DNA from: Erigeron canadensis
Lineage: Eukaryota > Streptophyta > Magnoliopsida > Asterales > Asteraceae
Assembly: GCF_010389155.1 (NCBI RefSeq)
Contig: NC_057767.1
Span: forward strand, 3,579,765-3,643,764
Direction of reading: 5' to 3'
Length of the DNA: 64,000 bases
Shown here: positions 35,821 through 47,877 of the stretch, one piece after another
Layout: each line of letters starts with the position of its first letter
Numbering within the stretch: the first letter of the stretch is position 1
Position numbers and translations under genes: made by a program
Notes under the pieces: generated by a model
The model's database searches: none
What the model was told of the DNA's origin: nothing
The model's input: only the letters and a program-made list of their open reading frames with translations

Positions 35821-36730
35821 GGCACAGGGGATTAGCGGTGACGTCGCCGCTAATGCTGATGACGTGGCGAACCCGACATGCCTGCAATAATGACTGACAT
35901 CGCCCGATCTCAAGATGCCACATCACAGGCATTAGCGGCGACGTTGCATTTGGGATTATTTTCTCCCAAGATATAACGATACTGAATTTGACCAACTTTT
36001 CTTGAAAAGCACCACACTTTACGTGATCTTGTTTCTTGTTACAACTTGCAACCAACTTACTTTATTAAAGGAAATGAATTTGACCATTAAAGATTGACAG
36101 ATGTTACAAATTCAGAACACGCGTGATACTATCATTCACGAGATGACTTTATCTTGTAAATTAAAACAAGTTTTTGCACATTAAACAACAACGGCCATTT
36201 AAAAAAAATCTGTATCACTCTCTTTCTCTCAAACAAAAATTTGAAACAATTTCTCTGATTTATCTCTTACTTAGTTAAACTTTCTAAACAAAAATCCGTT
36301 TATGAAAATTAAATCTCAACACTTTTCTTATCTGTTCCGTCTTTTCTTCACACAAACAGATTCACAATACAATGAACAAATCGAGTGCAAGATACTCAAG
36401 TAAACACAATGACAAAGTAGATTTGATGGGCAAAACTAGAAGCGGGTGGCCGGAATTTTGTCACCAAAAAGAAGGTGGGGTGGCCGGATTCTTGATAGAG
36501 AGGGTGATGGCCGGAATATGGAGAGAAAATTGGGGTGGCCGGATGTGGGGTTTTTTTGTTTGAATCGTCTGGTTTGGGTTTTGCGGCTGGTTTAAAAGAA
36601 AAATAGGTTTTAGCATTAGCGACGACGTCTTAGTCAAAGGTCTTGTCAACGGTCAAAAGTAACTGCGTCAGATGGGGTCTGAAGCATTAGCGGCGACGTC
36701 GCCGCTAATACTGCCGGGTCGGGTTACCCT
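35821..36730. repeat. Region with repeated ATTAGCGGCGACGTC palindromes
   Basis: A perfect 24-bp palindrome, in which each half is ATTAGCGGCGAC or its complement, lies at 36686-36709. A one-mismatch version is at 35831-35854. Half-copies are at 35931-35946 and 36615-36629. The paired palindromes near both edges suggest ends or sub-terminal repeats of a TIR element of about 0.9 kb. I found no clear target duplication. The short frame at 36372-36563 contains several G-G-W stretches but no known domain. Confidence 0.55.
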
Positions 36731-36966
36731 TTTTGCCTTGGTCGTGTTACGCGCCTCGTTAAAATAATACAATTACTCCTCACTTGACTTGCAAGTGGGG
36801 GAGACAACGACAAAGACGAAGAGATTTAGTTGAATTCAGACCATATGACTGGAAAAGAACTTAAAAGCTAACGGGAGGCCGGGTTGAGAAATTAGTTGCA
36901 AGTGTCTGCAGGTGTATATACATTACGTCATTACTTGAATTTGATTTCACTTAACAGATTATCGTC

Positions 36967-38540
36967 ATGAAAAAGGCTTGCCAATTACAAGTCGAAAACA
37001 CACGAAACAGCAATCATCAATTTTATATCGTCAAGTTTCGCCCTTCTCTCGAAGAAATTAAAAAATATGAGGCCTACAAAAAATATCTCTTGTTGAGTAC
37101 TACTGATCAACATCATATCAAGAAAGAAATTGAAGAGCTAAAGGTTAGTAAAACTTGTGTACATGTTTTTCTTTAGATATATCAAATAATGCAAATATAT
37201 AGTTGAAAACTCACATATGACTTATATGTGTGTCTAAATTGATATACAGGCAGAAGAACAAGAGATAAATCGGAAACTAAAACAGATTTACAGTCTTGAA
37301 TCAATGATAGAAAGGAAAAGAGATTATATCGAGAGGCAGGAAAATTATATAGCTGGAGATAAACCCCCCCAAAAATTTAGTGCCTAGAAAAACTAGAGTC
37401 ATATATATAACTGATAAAATTGATGCTAGAAAACCTATTATAAGACCAGATCAAAAACGTTGTCAGAAAAGGCTGATAAACAAAGGGCGGATGGACATGG
37501 AATATTTGCAACAAGTTGAGGATGAACTTCTTTCTTCAAAAAAGATCGGTGGAATGACACCGTGTGGTACACAAGAGCTTCACGATCTGGTGAAAAGCAT
37601 GGGTCAAAGGATCCAACATGGGAGCAAGAATAGGAAAGAAGAAATGAAAATCCATGACAAACTTAGAGACTTAAATATAACAAGGGACACGTACACCGCA
37701 CCTGAACCCAAACCGTCTTATTATGGTTGGCGCAGCGAGCATTTAGTTAAAAGCGATGAAGAAAGAACACGTCGATATAAGGAATCACTAAAGCCTATAT
37801 TAAAGGTAACTCATATCCGTCCGCAAGTTTAAATCATTTTTTGATATGTATAAATTATTAGTAGATAAAATTAACAAAATCTTCATTTAATTTTAGAAAG
37901 AGTTATTTGACCTTGAGATAATGAAGAAGGATCGAATGGGGTATGAAACGAAAGTCATAAGATTTGAAGCAAAGTTGCAACATGTGCAACAACACATTAT
38001 CTATTTACAGGAGGAGCTTCAAGAAGTTATTTACGAGAGGGGAATAACGTACAATCATATTCAAATGCTTCGTGAGATCCCGGTATGTGTAATTTCATTT
38101 TGATGAACCATACAGGAAACATGTAATGCAATTCATCATGTATGTATGTATTGGTTTGATTCAGGAAACATTTTATGATGAGTATCATCCCTATTGACAA
38201 ATGTGAAAGATGTTGCAGGAGATGTTGCAAAAGTAAAAAAACTATGTGATACACAGGTTTGTTCTAAAAAAAACTAGTATAATGCGTTATATGTTGTCGA
38301 GGAGCTAAAACGCAAAAACTTAATAAATTGACGCAACGCATACGTAAATGTTAGGTTGAAAGGTTCATGGCACAGTGAAACAATAACCAAGCATTCAGGG
38401 ATGATTACCAGAAAAGGAAACTGATCGATGCTTCGATGAGTATTTGCAATCCAAGGACTTGGAAGATATGTTCAAAATCTGGAACACAAAGAGGATGGAA
38501 ACCAAGCGAGTAACACAGGTGGTGATGATTATTGAAAAGA
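36967..38540 (+). pseudogene. Proton pump interactor (PPI)-like gene, degenerate
   Basis: Exon-like blocks are 36967-37143, 37250-37805, 37897-38082 and from 38165. All except the last splice in frame by GT-AG. The protein begins MKKACQLQVEN with FYIVKFRPSLEEIKKYE. It then has Lys/Glu-rich coiled coil and the PPI-type block ELHDLVKSMGQRIQHGSKNR (compare SLQ.RIQHE). PPI proteins bind and stimulate the plasma-membrane H+-ATPase. Damage is visible. A C7 run at 37364-37370 puts the two halves of exon 2 in different frames. The last block hits TGA at 38195-38197. A later piece reads VERFMAQ, stop, then NNNQAFRDDYQKRK, where Trp is expected for the stop. Either a decayed copy or, for the C7 run alone, a base-call error. 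Confidence 0.72.
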
Positions 38541-40780
38541 AGTAATCGCAGCAGGAGAAAAACTTACATTCTGACAAAAGGAGCTAAGGAGATGTTGGAC
38601 CTTTTTAATGTCTAAATATTAATAGGTCAGAAGACAATTAGTTAATGGGTCAAACATTATTAGTTTAGTCAAGTGTCAAACAATGAAATGGTTCGTCTAT
38701 CTTTTTTTTTTTTGAACTGCAAATGGTTCGTCTATCTATCTATTAAAAGTATTGTTATATTTTATTTTTCTCATTTTTCGTTCAGCCTAATTGTGTTCAA
38801 ATGGTGAATCATAGTTGGTAACTGGAATCAAACAACTGGTAGCAGAATCGCATTGATTCCGATAAGCCAAACCAAAATATTGCAGGGTATTGATCAACCA
38901 AATCAACGTATCTCCAAATGGCGTAGAGTTGTCACCAGCAGTCGAATTACCTTCAAGCTAGTGCTCTTGGTGTGCCGTTAGCCCATTACCTGCAGCTTCT
39001 GATATGGACACGCACAACGACTTTTAAATGGGCCTAATATCGGTTCTGTATCTGCACGTACGATCTCTTGAGTCAATTTTCACACCCTAGTTGAATTTTG
39101 TGGTTGTACTGTATAGTAGAGTCCTAATTAGGTACGTGTATGGGTTATACCGATATATATTTGCATGCTTAGGCACACACAGTATTATTTATTTTCATTG
39201 GTGATAATGTGAGTACATATGGTGAGTAGGTGAATGATTAAGGAAAAAGATAAAATGATAACTGATGTTGCATAATGAATATATAAACGAAAAAGGTAAA
39301 TGGTTAGAAAGGATCTTTTGGTACTTAGTTGTATCAAATTGTGGTTATTTGGATGGTGGATGATCGATTAAAAATGACCAAGACGGTGATTAAAGGTTCA
39401 AGCCAATAGAACAAGAGTCAAGAAAATGGAGGGTTATCATTTATGTGCCGAATAAATATTACTGTAAAAAGAAGTATTGTGCCAATAAATTTGATGGGCT
39501 CCCCACTCCTTGTTTTATGAGAACTCGGCCCGGCCCAAAAACAAAGAAAAAGGGGCGTTGGCCTTTTTATCATTCATCCGTAAGCCGCAAGGAAATAAAA
39601 ATACTATATATATAGATATGTTAATTCTATTAATTAATGTTTGGGTGGGGCCGTGGGGGTGAGCAGCCACCAGAAAAAGAACCCTCACGTCACGAGGGTG
39701 GGCGAGGAGTCGAGCCAAAGAAAATAGTCTGGGAATCAACAGCGACCGCAGGAACCAAAGAAAGAAGTAAAAGGCGTATTTGGTTTCCAATTCAACAATC
39801 TAAAAAGTAATTAACCACCGTTCGTTTCCTTCTATTTATTTTCTTATTAGATTGCTTTGTTAGATTTAAGTTTTTACTAATCTACATTCATCATAAATCG
39901 GGTTATGCATTCTGTGTATAAAGACGGTACATAGGGCTAGACTCATTTACCATGATTATGTGAAAGTTGCATATTTGTGAAATTTTAATTGATTACTCTT
40001 AAGGTATGGATTAATTTGTTAATGGTTAGATCAACAGATTGTTATTTAATTAATATTGGATGGGCGGACCCGTTAATATAATTGAACTAGTTAATTAGGA
40101 AATTTAAATAAAGTTAAGAGCTTTGGTCGAACCAACTAGCTAGTGCTTTGTTTGATCCTTCGACTAATGTTGTTGACATAACAACCTGAACTTATGGTGG
40201 AACTGTAGATGAACTTTCTAAATTCATTCTTTACAACTTATTCTCTTAAATTGATCAAGGAATCCTTGTTACTTTTAGGTAACGCAACAATATGGTCATA
40301 AAATCCCCATTTTTAGTTTTACATTAACTCTCATCATTCTTAGATAACAACTTGGATTTACCGTAACAATACTATACATGATAATTAGATACACTGCCTA
40401 ATTGTGTTAAGTCATAATTGAGATGTTTTTTTTTTATTAATTTTAAACCTGACTTTCCACGCCAGTGTGAACTGCATGTCGTTGAAAACACAACTATTAG
40501 GAGTGGTCTTATGGGTTCTTTTGCTTTTATATATATATATATATATATATAGTTCTATTTGATTATTTTAACTTTTAAGTGTGTGTATTTTGTTGTTTTC
40601 CTACATCACTTATCAATCTATGGTTATCTTATTATGGGTTCATTTACGCTTTTATTCCATTATATATCTTTAGTCTGTGTTTCTCTGATATGTCCATTTA
40701 TATATACATTCCCATATTATTTTTAAAACGTTTTAAGCTTATTAATGAGCAAATTACATGTATATTCGATGCATTGATGG
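38541..40780. other. Intergenic spacer
   Basis: No gene is supported. The minus-strand open frame at 39515-39790 has no domain or flanking exons and overlaps a short GC-richer patch. A TA repeat lies at 40529-40551, and a poly(T) micro-insertion at 38703-38720. Confidence 0.4.
38686..38737 (-). mobile_element. Poly(A) micro-insertion with exact 17-bp target duplication
   Basis: AAATGGTTCGTCTATCT occurs at 38686-38702 and, identically, at 38721-38737. Only 18 bp lie between: on the minus strand GCAGTTC followed by a run of A. This is the form of a target-primed insertion truncated to about seven bases plus tail. Confidence 0.75.
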
Positions 40781-40899
40781 TATTGTTAGTGATTGCAGGC
40801 TTAGAACAAGTAAAATGGTTAGAAACGACTTTCGGATGATTAAAAGATGCATTAGGATGGTTCGTGGATGTGTACGAGTGAAGACGGAATGAAAATTAC

Positions 40900-42182
40900 A
40901 AGTTTTGGCTGAAAACAGAGCTGGTGCGTCGCACCTGGAAGGCTAGTGCGGAGCATATTTTGATCAGAGAGTTGGAAGATGTGAGAAAACAGGGAGATAC
41001 GGCGCACCAGCCCTGTGGTGCGTCGCATATCGGGCAGAGATATTTTTGGAAACAAGGTCGGGTGCGCCGCACATGATGCTTGGTGCGCCGCACCTGTAGG
41101 TTGGTTTATGAAGACTTTTGCGAAATACTATAAATACAAGACCAAAACCCTCCCATTAGATATTCTTTCACTTCCAGTCGATTTTAGGGTTTCTTGAGGC
41201 ACTTTTTAGCAGCTTTTACGTTCTCCAAGTTCTAAGGGTTGCTCGAGGGATTCAAGACATTCAAACATCGATTTCTTTAGCTTTTCATTCTCTTTAGCAC
41301 TTTGGTACAAGATGTTTACTCTTTCTTTTACTATTTGTTACTTATTTATGATTATGTCTAGCTAAATAACTTCATCATCCACTGAGATGAAGTGACACAT
41401 TGAATAATAGTTGCATTATTTTTTGAACTCAAGTTGATTGTTAAACGTTTTGTCATAATCTTAATGTTTTGAGTTCTTGTGCTTTTATCTATTGTTTTGT
41501 TGATAATGTATGAATGATTTAGAGGTATCTAAGTTTAGGAGTGCATTGTTCTAGTTAATTGGGTACAATTAATAGGTGTTGACTTGTGGTAACAAGACAA
41601 TAAACAACAATAGATAATAGAATTCAAAGTGTTAACGGTTTGGTAAAATCTATAGACAAGATTGTTTACAATAACAATACAAATTCGTCAATTTAGTAGG
41701 TCTTGACAGGGAAGGTGGTCACCGGAACTTAGGGGTCGAAAGATTGGTTAATGGGTCAGATAGGGTAATAAGCTAGGTGGCCAACTAGTGAGCTCTTTGT
41801 CTAACCTCGTTATGGAATCAACATAATTGAATTTGTTTTAACATAGATGCAACCTAAATAATGTGTGTCATGGAGTCGAAGTGGATGATCTTTTAATTCT
41901 ATTTGATATACGACAATTTTCTTTTCGATAAATTCTTCAGAATTTCTAACTTTTTTTTTAATCAACTAACTTTTCAACACAAAAAATCAAGATGACGTAG
42001 TGTATTTAAAAACCAAACTCTTTTTAGATACTTAAAACTCGCTAGCTCTTTGTAGTCTCTGTGGAACGAACCTGAACTTACTTTAGTCTATATTGCAAAC
42101 GGACGAGTCCACTGCCCGATTGTGTGTGGTATTTGATTCGGAGTATTTCTAGTATTTAAATTTAACTCGATTTTCACACATC
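40900..42182 (+). mobile_element. LTR-retrotransposon fragment, possibly a solo LTR
   Basis: Four GGTGCG(T/C)CGCA-type palindromic motifs (40923, about 41018, 41061, 41082) precede a TATAAATA box at 41129-41136. A leader-like sequence follows, and about 1 kb later comes 'ctctgtggaacgaacctgaac' (about 42057), a phrase typical of the 3' part of large plant Gypsy LTRs. No flanking second LTR, primer-binding site or polypurine tract was found, and both ends are uncertain. Confidence 0.45.
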
Positions 42183-42648
42183 ATTCTCCATATCAATATC
42201 GACATTATAATATAAGCTTTAATTTGTCTATGAATAAATAAGTAGAAAAACTTCATATATAAACTTGCACGGTACCAGAACAATGCAGCGGTGTTCGTAG
42301 TGGCGACGGTGTGGGTCACGACTGTTGCTGGTAAAGACGCGTTGAGTGGTGTAAATAATTGATGTAAATGATTAATGTAGATATTTTTAAAGATTAATTA
42401 AAGACTGATAGTGTAATATAATCTTTAAGGGTATTTTAGACGTTTTTCTCCATGTAATTTTTCAAATGGGACTATCCTTTTTATAAGATAGTATGAATAC
42501 AATTCATAGAGTTACTGATGCCATGTGACGTGCTTGTTCTTATTTGTATGTGTTTGATCATGTGCTTGATGGATGTGCTTATTTGACATGCTTTTTGTGT
42601 GTAATGGAGACTTGAGGCTTTGGACTAAGGCAGGTACCGTAAGACCAG

Positions 42649-42744
42649 ACTTTGAGTACTTTGGGTACATTGAGTACCTTGGACTTGAGACTTGTGACTT
42701 TGAGTACTTTAGGTACAGTGAGTACCTTGGACTTGAGACTTGAG
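42649..42744. repeat. Tandem repeat, 48 bp x 2
   Basis: ACTTTGAGTACTTTGGGTAC starts the first unit near 42649, and ACTTTGAGTACTTTAGGTAC starts the second at 42697. Each continues 'gagtaccttggacttgagactt'. The period is 48, and a partial third unit follows. Confidence 0.85.
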
Positions 42745-43190
42745 TACTTTGACTTATGGCGTAACTCTGCTCACTATATATTGAACAACTACTTGTTTTG
42801 TACTTAAAAAATCGACACAAAACTTATTTCTTTACTAGACTTTTTGATTAAAACCTACGAACTCACCAACCTTTGTATTGACACGTTTTAGTATACTTTT
42901 CAGGTACTCAGACAAATCAGGGATAAAGACTACTATGCTAGGACTGGACTACGGAGATTCATGCTCCATTGCTTATTGTCAGACTTTAAGGCTACATGCC
43001 TTGGACTATCCCGTTTATGGACTTATTGTATTAGACTGTTCTAGCATTGTTATGACTTTGAACTCATATTTTTGGGAATATATTTATTATATTCTATTTC
43101 ATTTAGCAGTATCTATGTAATTCCATGTCGTGCTGTACTTGTCATGACACATCATGTTTCCGCCAACGGTGGGGTTTACACTGACACAAT

Positions 43191-43195
<5 letters not shown>

Positions 43196-43238
<43 letters not shown>

Positions 43239-43239
43239 G
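43196..43239. repeat. (CA)n microsatellite followed by (TA)n
   Basis: A run of about 13 CA units is followed by TA units. Confidence 0.9.
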
Positions 43240-45711
43240 GGTAGAGATCCAGAGAAAAAGTTGTTAAGGAGAGAAGGGAGAGAAGGTTCGTTTTTTTTAG
43301 CTTTTTTTTTTTGATTTTTTTCCCCTTTCTTTCCCTTTTATTATTCTTTTTTTAATTAACTCAATCCATACAAAAATTTAAAAAAATAAATAAAAATAAA
43401 AATTTCTAATTCGAGTTAGTGAGTTATACATGTAAGGGTATGGTACGGGCTTCGCCCTTAAGGTAATTAATAAGGGGTAGCTGGTGGGAGTGATAGGTCA
43501 TAGAGGGTGATAGGTCGTAGGGGGTGATCGGTGATGGAGTGATCTACTTAACGGGTTTCGCCCTTAGCTATTATGGCTCCGCCATAAGTCGAGAGGCTTC
43601 GCCTATAGCTTAAGGGCTACGTCCTTTGAAAAAAAAAGTTTTTTAAATTTCTTTAAAATTTTATATGTAATAAGTTAACTAAAGAGAGAATAAAAACAGT
43701 AAAAAAAAAAAAGTTCAAAAAACAAGTTAAAAAAAATCAAAAACGAACCTTGGATGAAAAGTGTAAATTTGTGATAGAAAACCAAAAGTGTAAATTAAAT
43801 TTAATAGGGGATTTCTTATAATAAAATTATTGGGTAAAAAGTGTAAATTTGTGATGAAAAACCAAAAAGTGTAAAATAAATTTAAAGACAGATTTTTTTG
43901 TATAATTATAGAAAGTATAAGTATTAATATTGTCATTTAATAAAGATGAAATAATTAAATTTGATCTAATGATTCTAAATCAAAGTTGAAACTCATCAAG
44001 GATTCCTATTTGTTTAGGATTGAATTTAGGACTTTTTTTTTATATATATTGGTTGATAATCTTCATAAATGCAACACTAAAAATCGTCAAATTCTTCCAC
44101 CCCTTGATCCTACTTATATATATATATATATCTTATATCTAGTTTTGTAATCACATATGGTAACACTTTCAAATTTAACCTACAAAAAAAAGTACCAAGG
44201 TAATGGATTCTCAAGCTATTCAAAACCCCGATTTGTGTACTTGTGTTAAAAGACATATGCTAAGATAGTAAGATGCCTCGGTTACCTTATTATAAACAGC
44301 TTATTAAGTTTTAAAAAATAATAAAGCGTTTATAAAACAAAAGATAACTTTGGTATCCAATAAATGTTGGGTTTATGGAGACTTGATAGTACAGGCCCGG
44401 TTTAGAAGGCCGGCAGCAGGACTTAAGGCAAAAGCATCCGGCCCCTTAATTAACTTAGACCTGGTCGCTTGGTAACTTGGGGATTAAGTCATTAACCCTA
44501 ATCTGTCTATTATAAATACTTGGGGATATATCGGCCGAGATAACCGATATTTACAACCATGATTCCTTTTGTTTATTTTCCAATTCCTTGAATAATGTAT
44601 TAAATAAGATTACAAAAACTGTCATTGATCTAATGATCCAAGCTTACAAGGTCATAAAGATTTTCATCTTCCTCATCATACACAAACACACACACAAACG
44701 AATGTTAAAAATAACCACACTTGAGAACATCATGATTTATTCGTACAACCAAATAAATAAACACACTGATCATTTTACCAAGCAAACCACAAGTTGAATA
44801 CTTGAGAGAATAAGAGTCATGTTTAAATAATATCTTATATAAGACAATTTGAAAATTTGTAAAAAATTAACATAGAGAACAGTTGCACTTTTATAGGTCA
44901 CAATGCTAACATGATTTTCATGATCAATTACTTCAAAAGTTTCAAATGATATAACTCTTTGATCTTCATGAGAAATTCTAAGGGCATCCAAGACATCCTA
45001 ATCCAACATTTATTCTCGATAAAGAACTAACTTTAGAATTAATTAGTATCAACTATCTTCTGCTGTTAATAAGGCTTCAGGAATATACTCTTTACACGTA
45101 ATTTTGTGAAACCAGAAACCATACAAGTATTTACTTATTGCTGCACCCTTTTAAGTGTTACCATATGTGATTACAAACAGATCAAAGTTATTAATTATAT
45201 ATATGTTTTGTGGAATTGCGGTCTTAGATCTACGTACAAGCGTAGATCGATTATGTAATATGAGTCTAATAGGATTAAAGTAGGGTTCAGTTTGGGTCGG
45301 TTTCTGACTAAAACTGAAACCAAAGCGATATAATTCGGTTTTTGAAAACTAAAAGTATTGGGTTATGGATTTTTTGGTTTTGGTCTATTTCGGTTGGATT
45401 TTAGTTACCAAGAGTGTGTTTGAGCCAACGTGGGGTTGAAAAAAATTTAAAGTTTATACTATATGGTTATACAACAATTTGAGTAACTTTTTCAAATAAT
45501 GTTGGTATAGAAATACTACAACAATGATAATAACTCAATCGAAAATAAGTTGAAATGTACAGGTAGATTAGATGAAGGGCTTGATTAGATGAAGGGCTGA
45601 AAATATCAAGTAAGCATTTAGTGGGGACTGGTTTGGAAAAAAAATGGGAATATAAGTTGTTGATCGGGTGAAAATTAGGGTTTTTATTTCCAAATCATCG
45701 ACCGACCGACC

Positions 45712-47877
45712 ATGGAACATAAGAATGGTTCCAAATCATCATCAGATGAGAAGCAGCCGCTGACGTTAGGTTATACTTGTTCGGACGATTTGAAGGTGAA
45801 ATTGGATATGAAATGTTTCTATGAAGCTAAATTCATTTATGGCCGTTTGGACGAGATAGATATGCGCCTAAATGAGGAGGAGGATGAGGGGGAGGAGGAT
45901 CCATATAGAAAACCCAGAGATATCAGCTTTATTGGACAAGTGACCAGCCCAAGCTACGTCGCTGTATTGGTTAATATATACTGTGTTGGACGTTTCAACA
46001 TCATGAGAACCCATCAACATGACGACGACGTCGATCTCCTTGCAAGGAAGTTGATGGAATTCGATTCCCAATTTATCCAAGATCTGGTAGAAAGACCCAA
46101 CCTTCTTGTTCTACTTTTCAATGTACGCCGCCTCTTTTTCCCTTTGTTTTTTCTAGTTTCCTTTTATATACCACATCACCTTCTATATATCATTCATCAC
46201 ATCGATATATATATATATATATATATAAAAGAAAGAAATCAAATGAGAAGTACCTTAGTGAGACAAGGGAGTGAAAGTTAAATAAACAAGCTAAAAAAAA
46301 ATCAAAAAAGTCCCTTATCTCCCTTCTCCCCTTAAGGTACTTTCTCATTTGATCTTTATCATATATATATATATATATATATATATAAACACACACACAA
46401 TAAACTAAGTTGGAGTGGGTGTTTGTATTTTTAGACCAACTTTGACTATGCTTTATCAAGGAATATACCTTAAGAACATTTAACAACTTATAAAGAAAGT
46501 CACATTGAGAAAGACTTTCAAGTATTCTCGAGTTATAGGACAAGAAGCTTGTTAACTGCCGATCCATATTATTAGGTAACCCGTTCTTTTATTGCTTGAC
46601 AAGTATCATTCATAGTTGTTAAAAGCCATCGCATTGTGCGCCTAGGCCCTAGGCGCAGTAGATTTCCAGCTAATCGCATCTGATCCCTAAGCCCAAGGCC
46701 CATAAGTTTAAGCGAGTTTCTACTTTTTTGGGAATAAGATTTAACTTAAATGGTGGTCAACGGTCAAACCTGACCGAATTTGTCTCAAGATGGGTATGAA
46801 AAAAAGATCTTGTGGCCGGAGATGAAGAAATCCATACATCATGGAGGAGAATATGTAGAGAAATGATGATGAAGTATAGGAGGGGATACTTGTTGATTTG
46901 GCAGATGGATATGGATGCGCACAAAAACCCTAGAGTGATAGAAAGAAAGTAGTACTTTTTTGTTTTTCCAGACACCTTTTCTTTTGGTGTATAAAAGGTT
47001 AGGGTAAATGCCAACAAATGAGCTTTCAACCCAATATTAAGCCCATGAAAGTATGAAACAAGAACCTATACTTTTATAATATACAATTTAGCCCATTAAC
47101 TTTAATAAAATGTCATTAATACTAAATAATTAACAATATTTGTGAATATTGGTTGAATAATGGCATTTTCTTTGTTTTACTTAAAGTGCGCTTTTTTTTC
47201 TCAGTCCCGCGCTTTTTTTGCGCATCTCGCCTAGGCCACATTTAGTACCTTTGCGCATTGAGTGCGCCTCGCGCGCTTAACAACATAGGTATCATTGCCC
47301 AAGCTTTCACATAATCTTGAGCTGCCAAGACAGGTTATGCTCTTTGTATCTAGCAATTCCCTTCAAGTCACTTGATTTTATTACCTGCTGACTCTTCTCT
47401 TTTATTGACCTATGAACACATCAAAACAACCAGCAACCAATTTTCATAAGAGCATCACGACAATGGCAGCAAAACATGATCACATCTTATCTATCTATAC
47501 AGATGATAAATAAATAGGGAGGGGTTAAGTGGGGATCCCAGTGTCCACATGGTTTGCCAAGGTAGATTTCACTTAAGCAATGACTCATTTCAACTTTAGC
47601 CCTTTCATTTTAACTCTTTTTTTTTAATGAATATGTTTATGTATCGTCAGCTCCTTTATTGTTTAATTTGCCTCACAATTTTCTCTTCTCATATCAGGCT
47701 GCTGTCCAGTTGAGGATCGAAAGCCTCATCAACCTGGTGCTTAATACTATCCATGGTAGGGGGCTTATTGATGCTATCTTCAACATGCCTGCTATTAAGG
47801 ATTCTGAATTCCCATTCTACAATCGCTATTTCTGGGATGTTGCTGCAGTTGCTAAGATTGAGGACGATAGCTGCTAA
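45712..47877 (+). CDS. Divergent SKP1-like protein (2 exons, 196 aa)
   Basis: Exons 45712-46122 and 47698-47877 join in phase 0 (591 nt). The ATG sits in a strong GACCATGG context. The N-terminal half (LTLGYTCSDDLKVKLDMKCF) resembles the start of the SKP1 BTB fold. An acidic insert (NEEEDEGEED) lies where SKP1 proteins also carry an acidic loop. The end of exon 1 and all of exon 2 match the SKP1 dimerisation and F-box-binding region: EFDSQFIQDL, then LLVLLFN|AAVQLRIESLINLV and AIFNMPAI. SKP1 links F-box proteins to cullin 1 in SCF ubiquitin ligases. The canonical C-terminal tail that contacts F-boxes is replaced by an unrelated YNRYFWDVAAVAKIEDDSC, so ligase function is not certain. The intron holds two mobile elements and TA repeats. 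Confidence 0.65.
46235..46354. mobile_element. Small fold-back element in the SKP1-like intron
   Basis: ATCAAATGAGAAGTACCTTA (46238-46257) is mirrored by TAAGGTACTTTCTCATTTGAT near 46333-46353. GGGAG/CTCCC extends the arms inward. TA repeats flank both sides and no coding frame is present. Ends are similar in style to the stretch at 43225-43300. Confidence 0.65.
46611..47288. mobile_element. hAT-type element, 678 bp, 8-bp target duplication GTATCATT
   Basis: GTATCATT occurs at 46603-46610 and 47289-47296. The insert begins CATAGTTGTTAAAAGCC and its other end, complemented, begins CTATGTTGTTAAGCGCGC. The inverted ends are therefore short and imperfect. Sub-terminal GCGCCTAGGC-type and CGCCTAGGCC motifs are also inverted. 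No transposase is present. It lies in the SKP1-like intron and is spliced out with it. Confidence 0.8.

Larger units (their letters stand above)
42183..45711. other. Intergenic DNA with repeats, no supported gene
   Basis: Contents: a tandem 48-bp repeat (42649-42744), a (CA)n run (43196-43222), a fold-back-like stretch after it, and possible retroelement debris near 44380-44540 with TATAAATA at about 44510. Short frames here show no domains. The 300 bp before the SKP1-like start contain 'ttcggttttt' text like the hAT MITE interior but without its ends. Confidence 0.4.

Noticed and set aside
39515..39790. 91-codon minus-strand open frame
   Set aside because: No recognisable domain, no partner exon and no codon-level signal beyond a GC-richer patch.
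42260..42300. Possible further Helitron terminus ('cttgcacggtaccagaacaatgcagcgg')
   Set aside because: The hairpin does not pair well, there is no CTRR end, and no matching 5' end was found.
43196..43239. Regularly spaced repeat, considered as CRISPR-like
   Set aside because: It is a simple CA/TA microsatellite in plant DNA. There are no spacers and no cas genes anywhere in the window.
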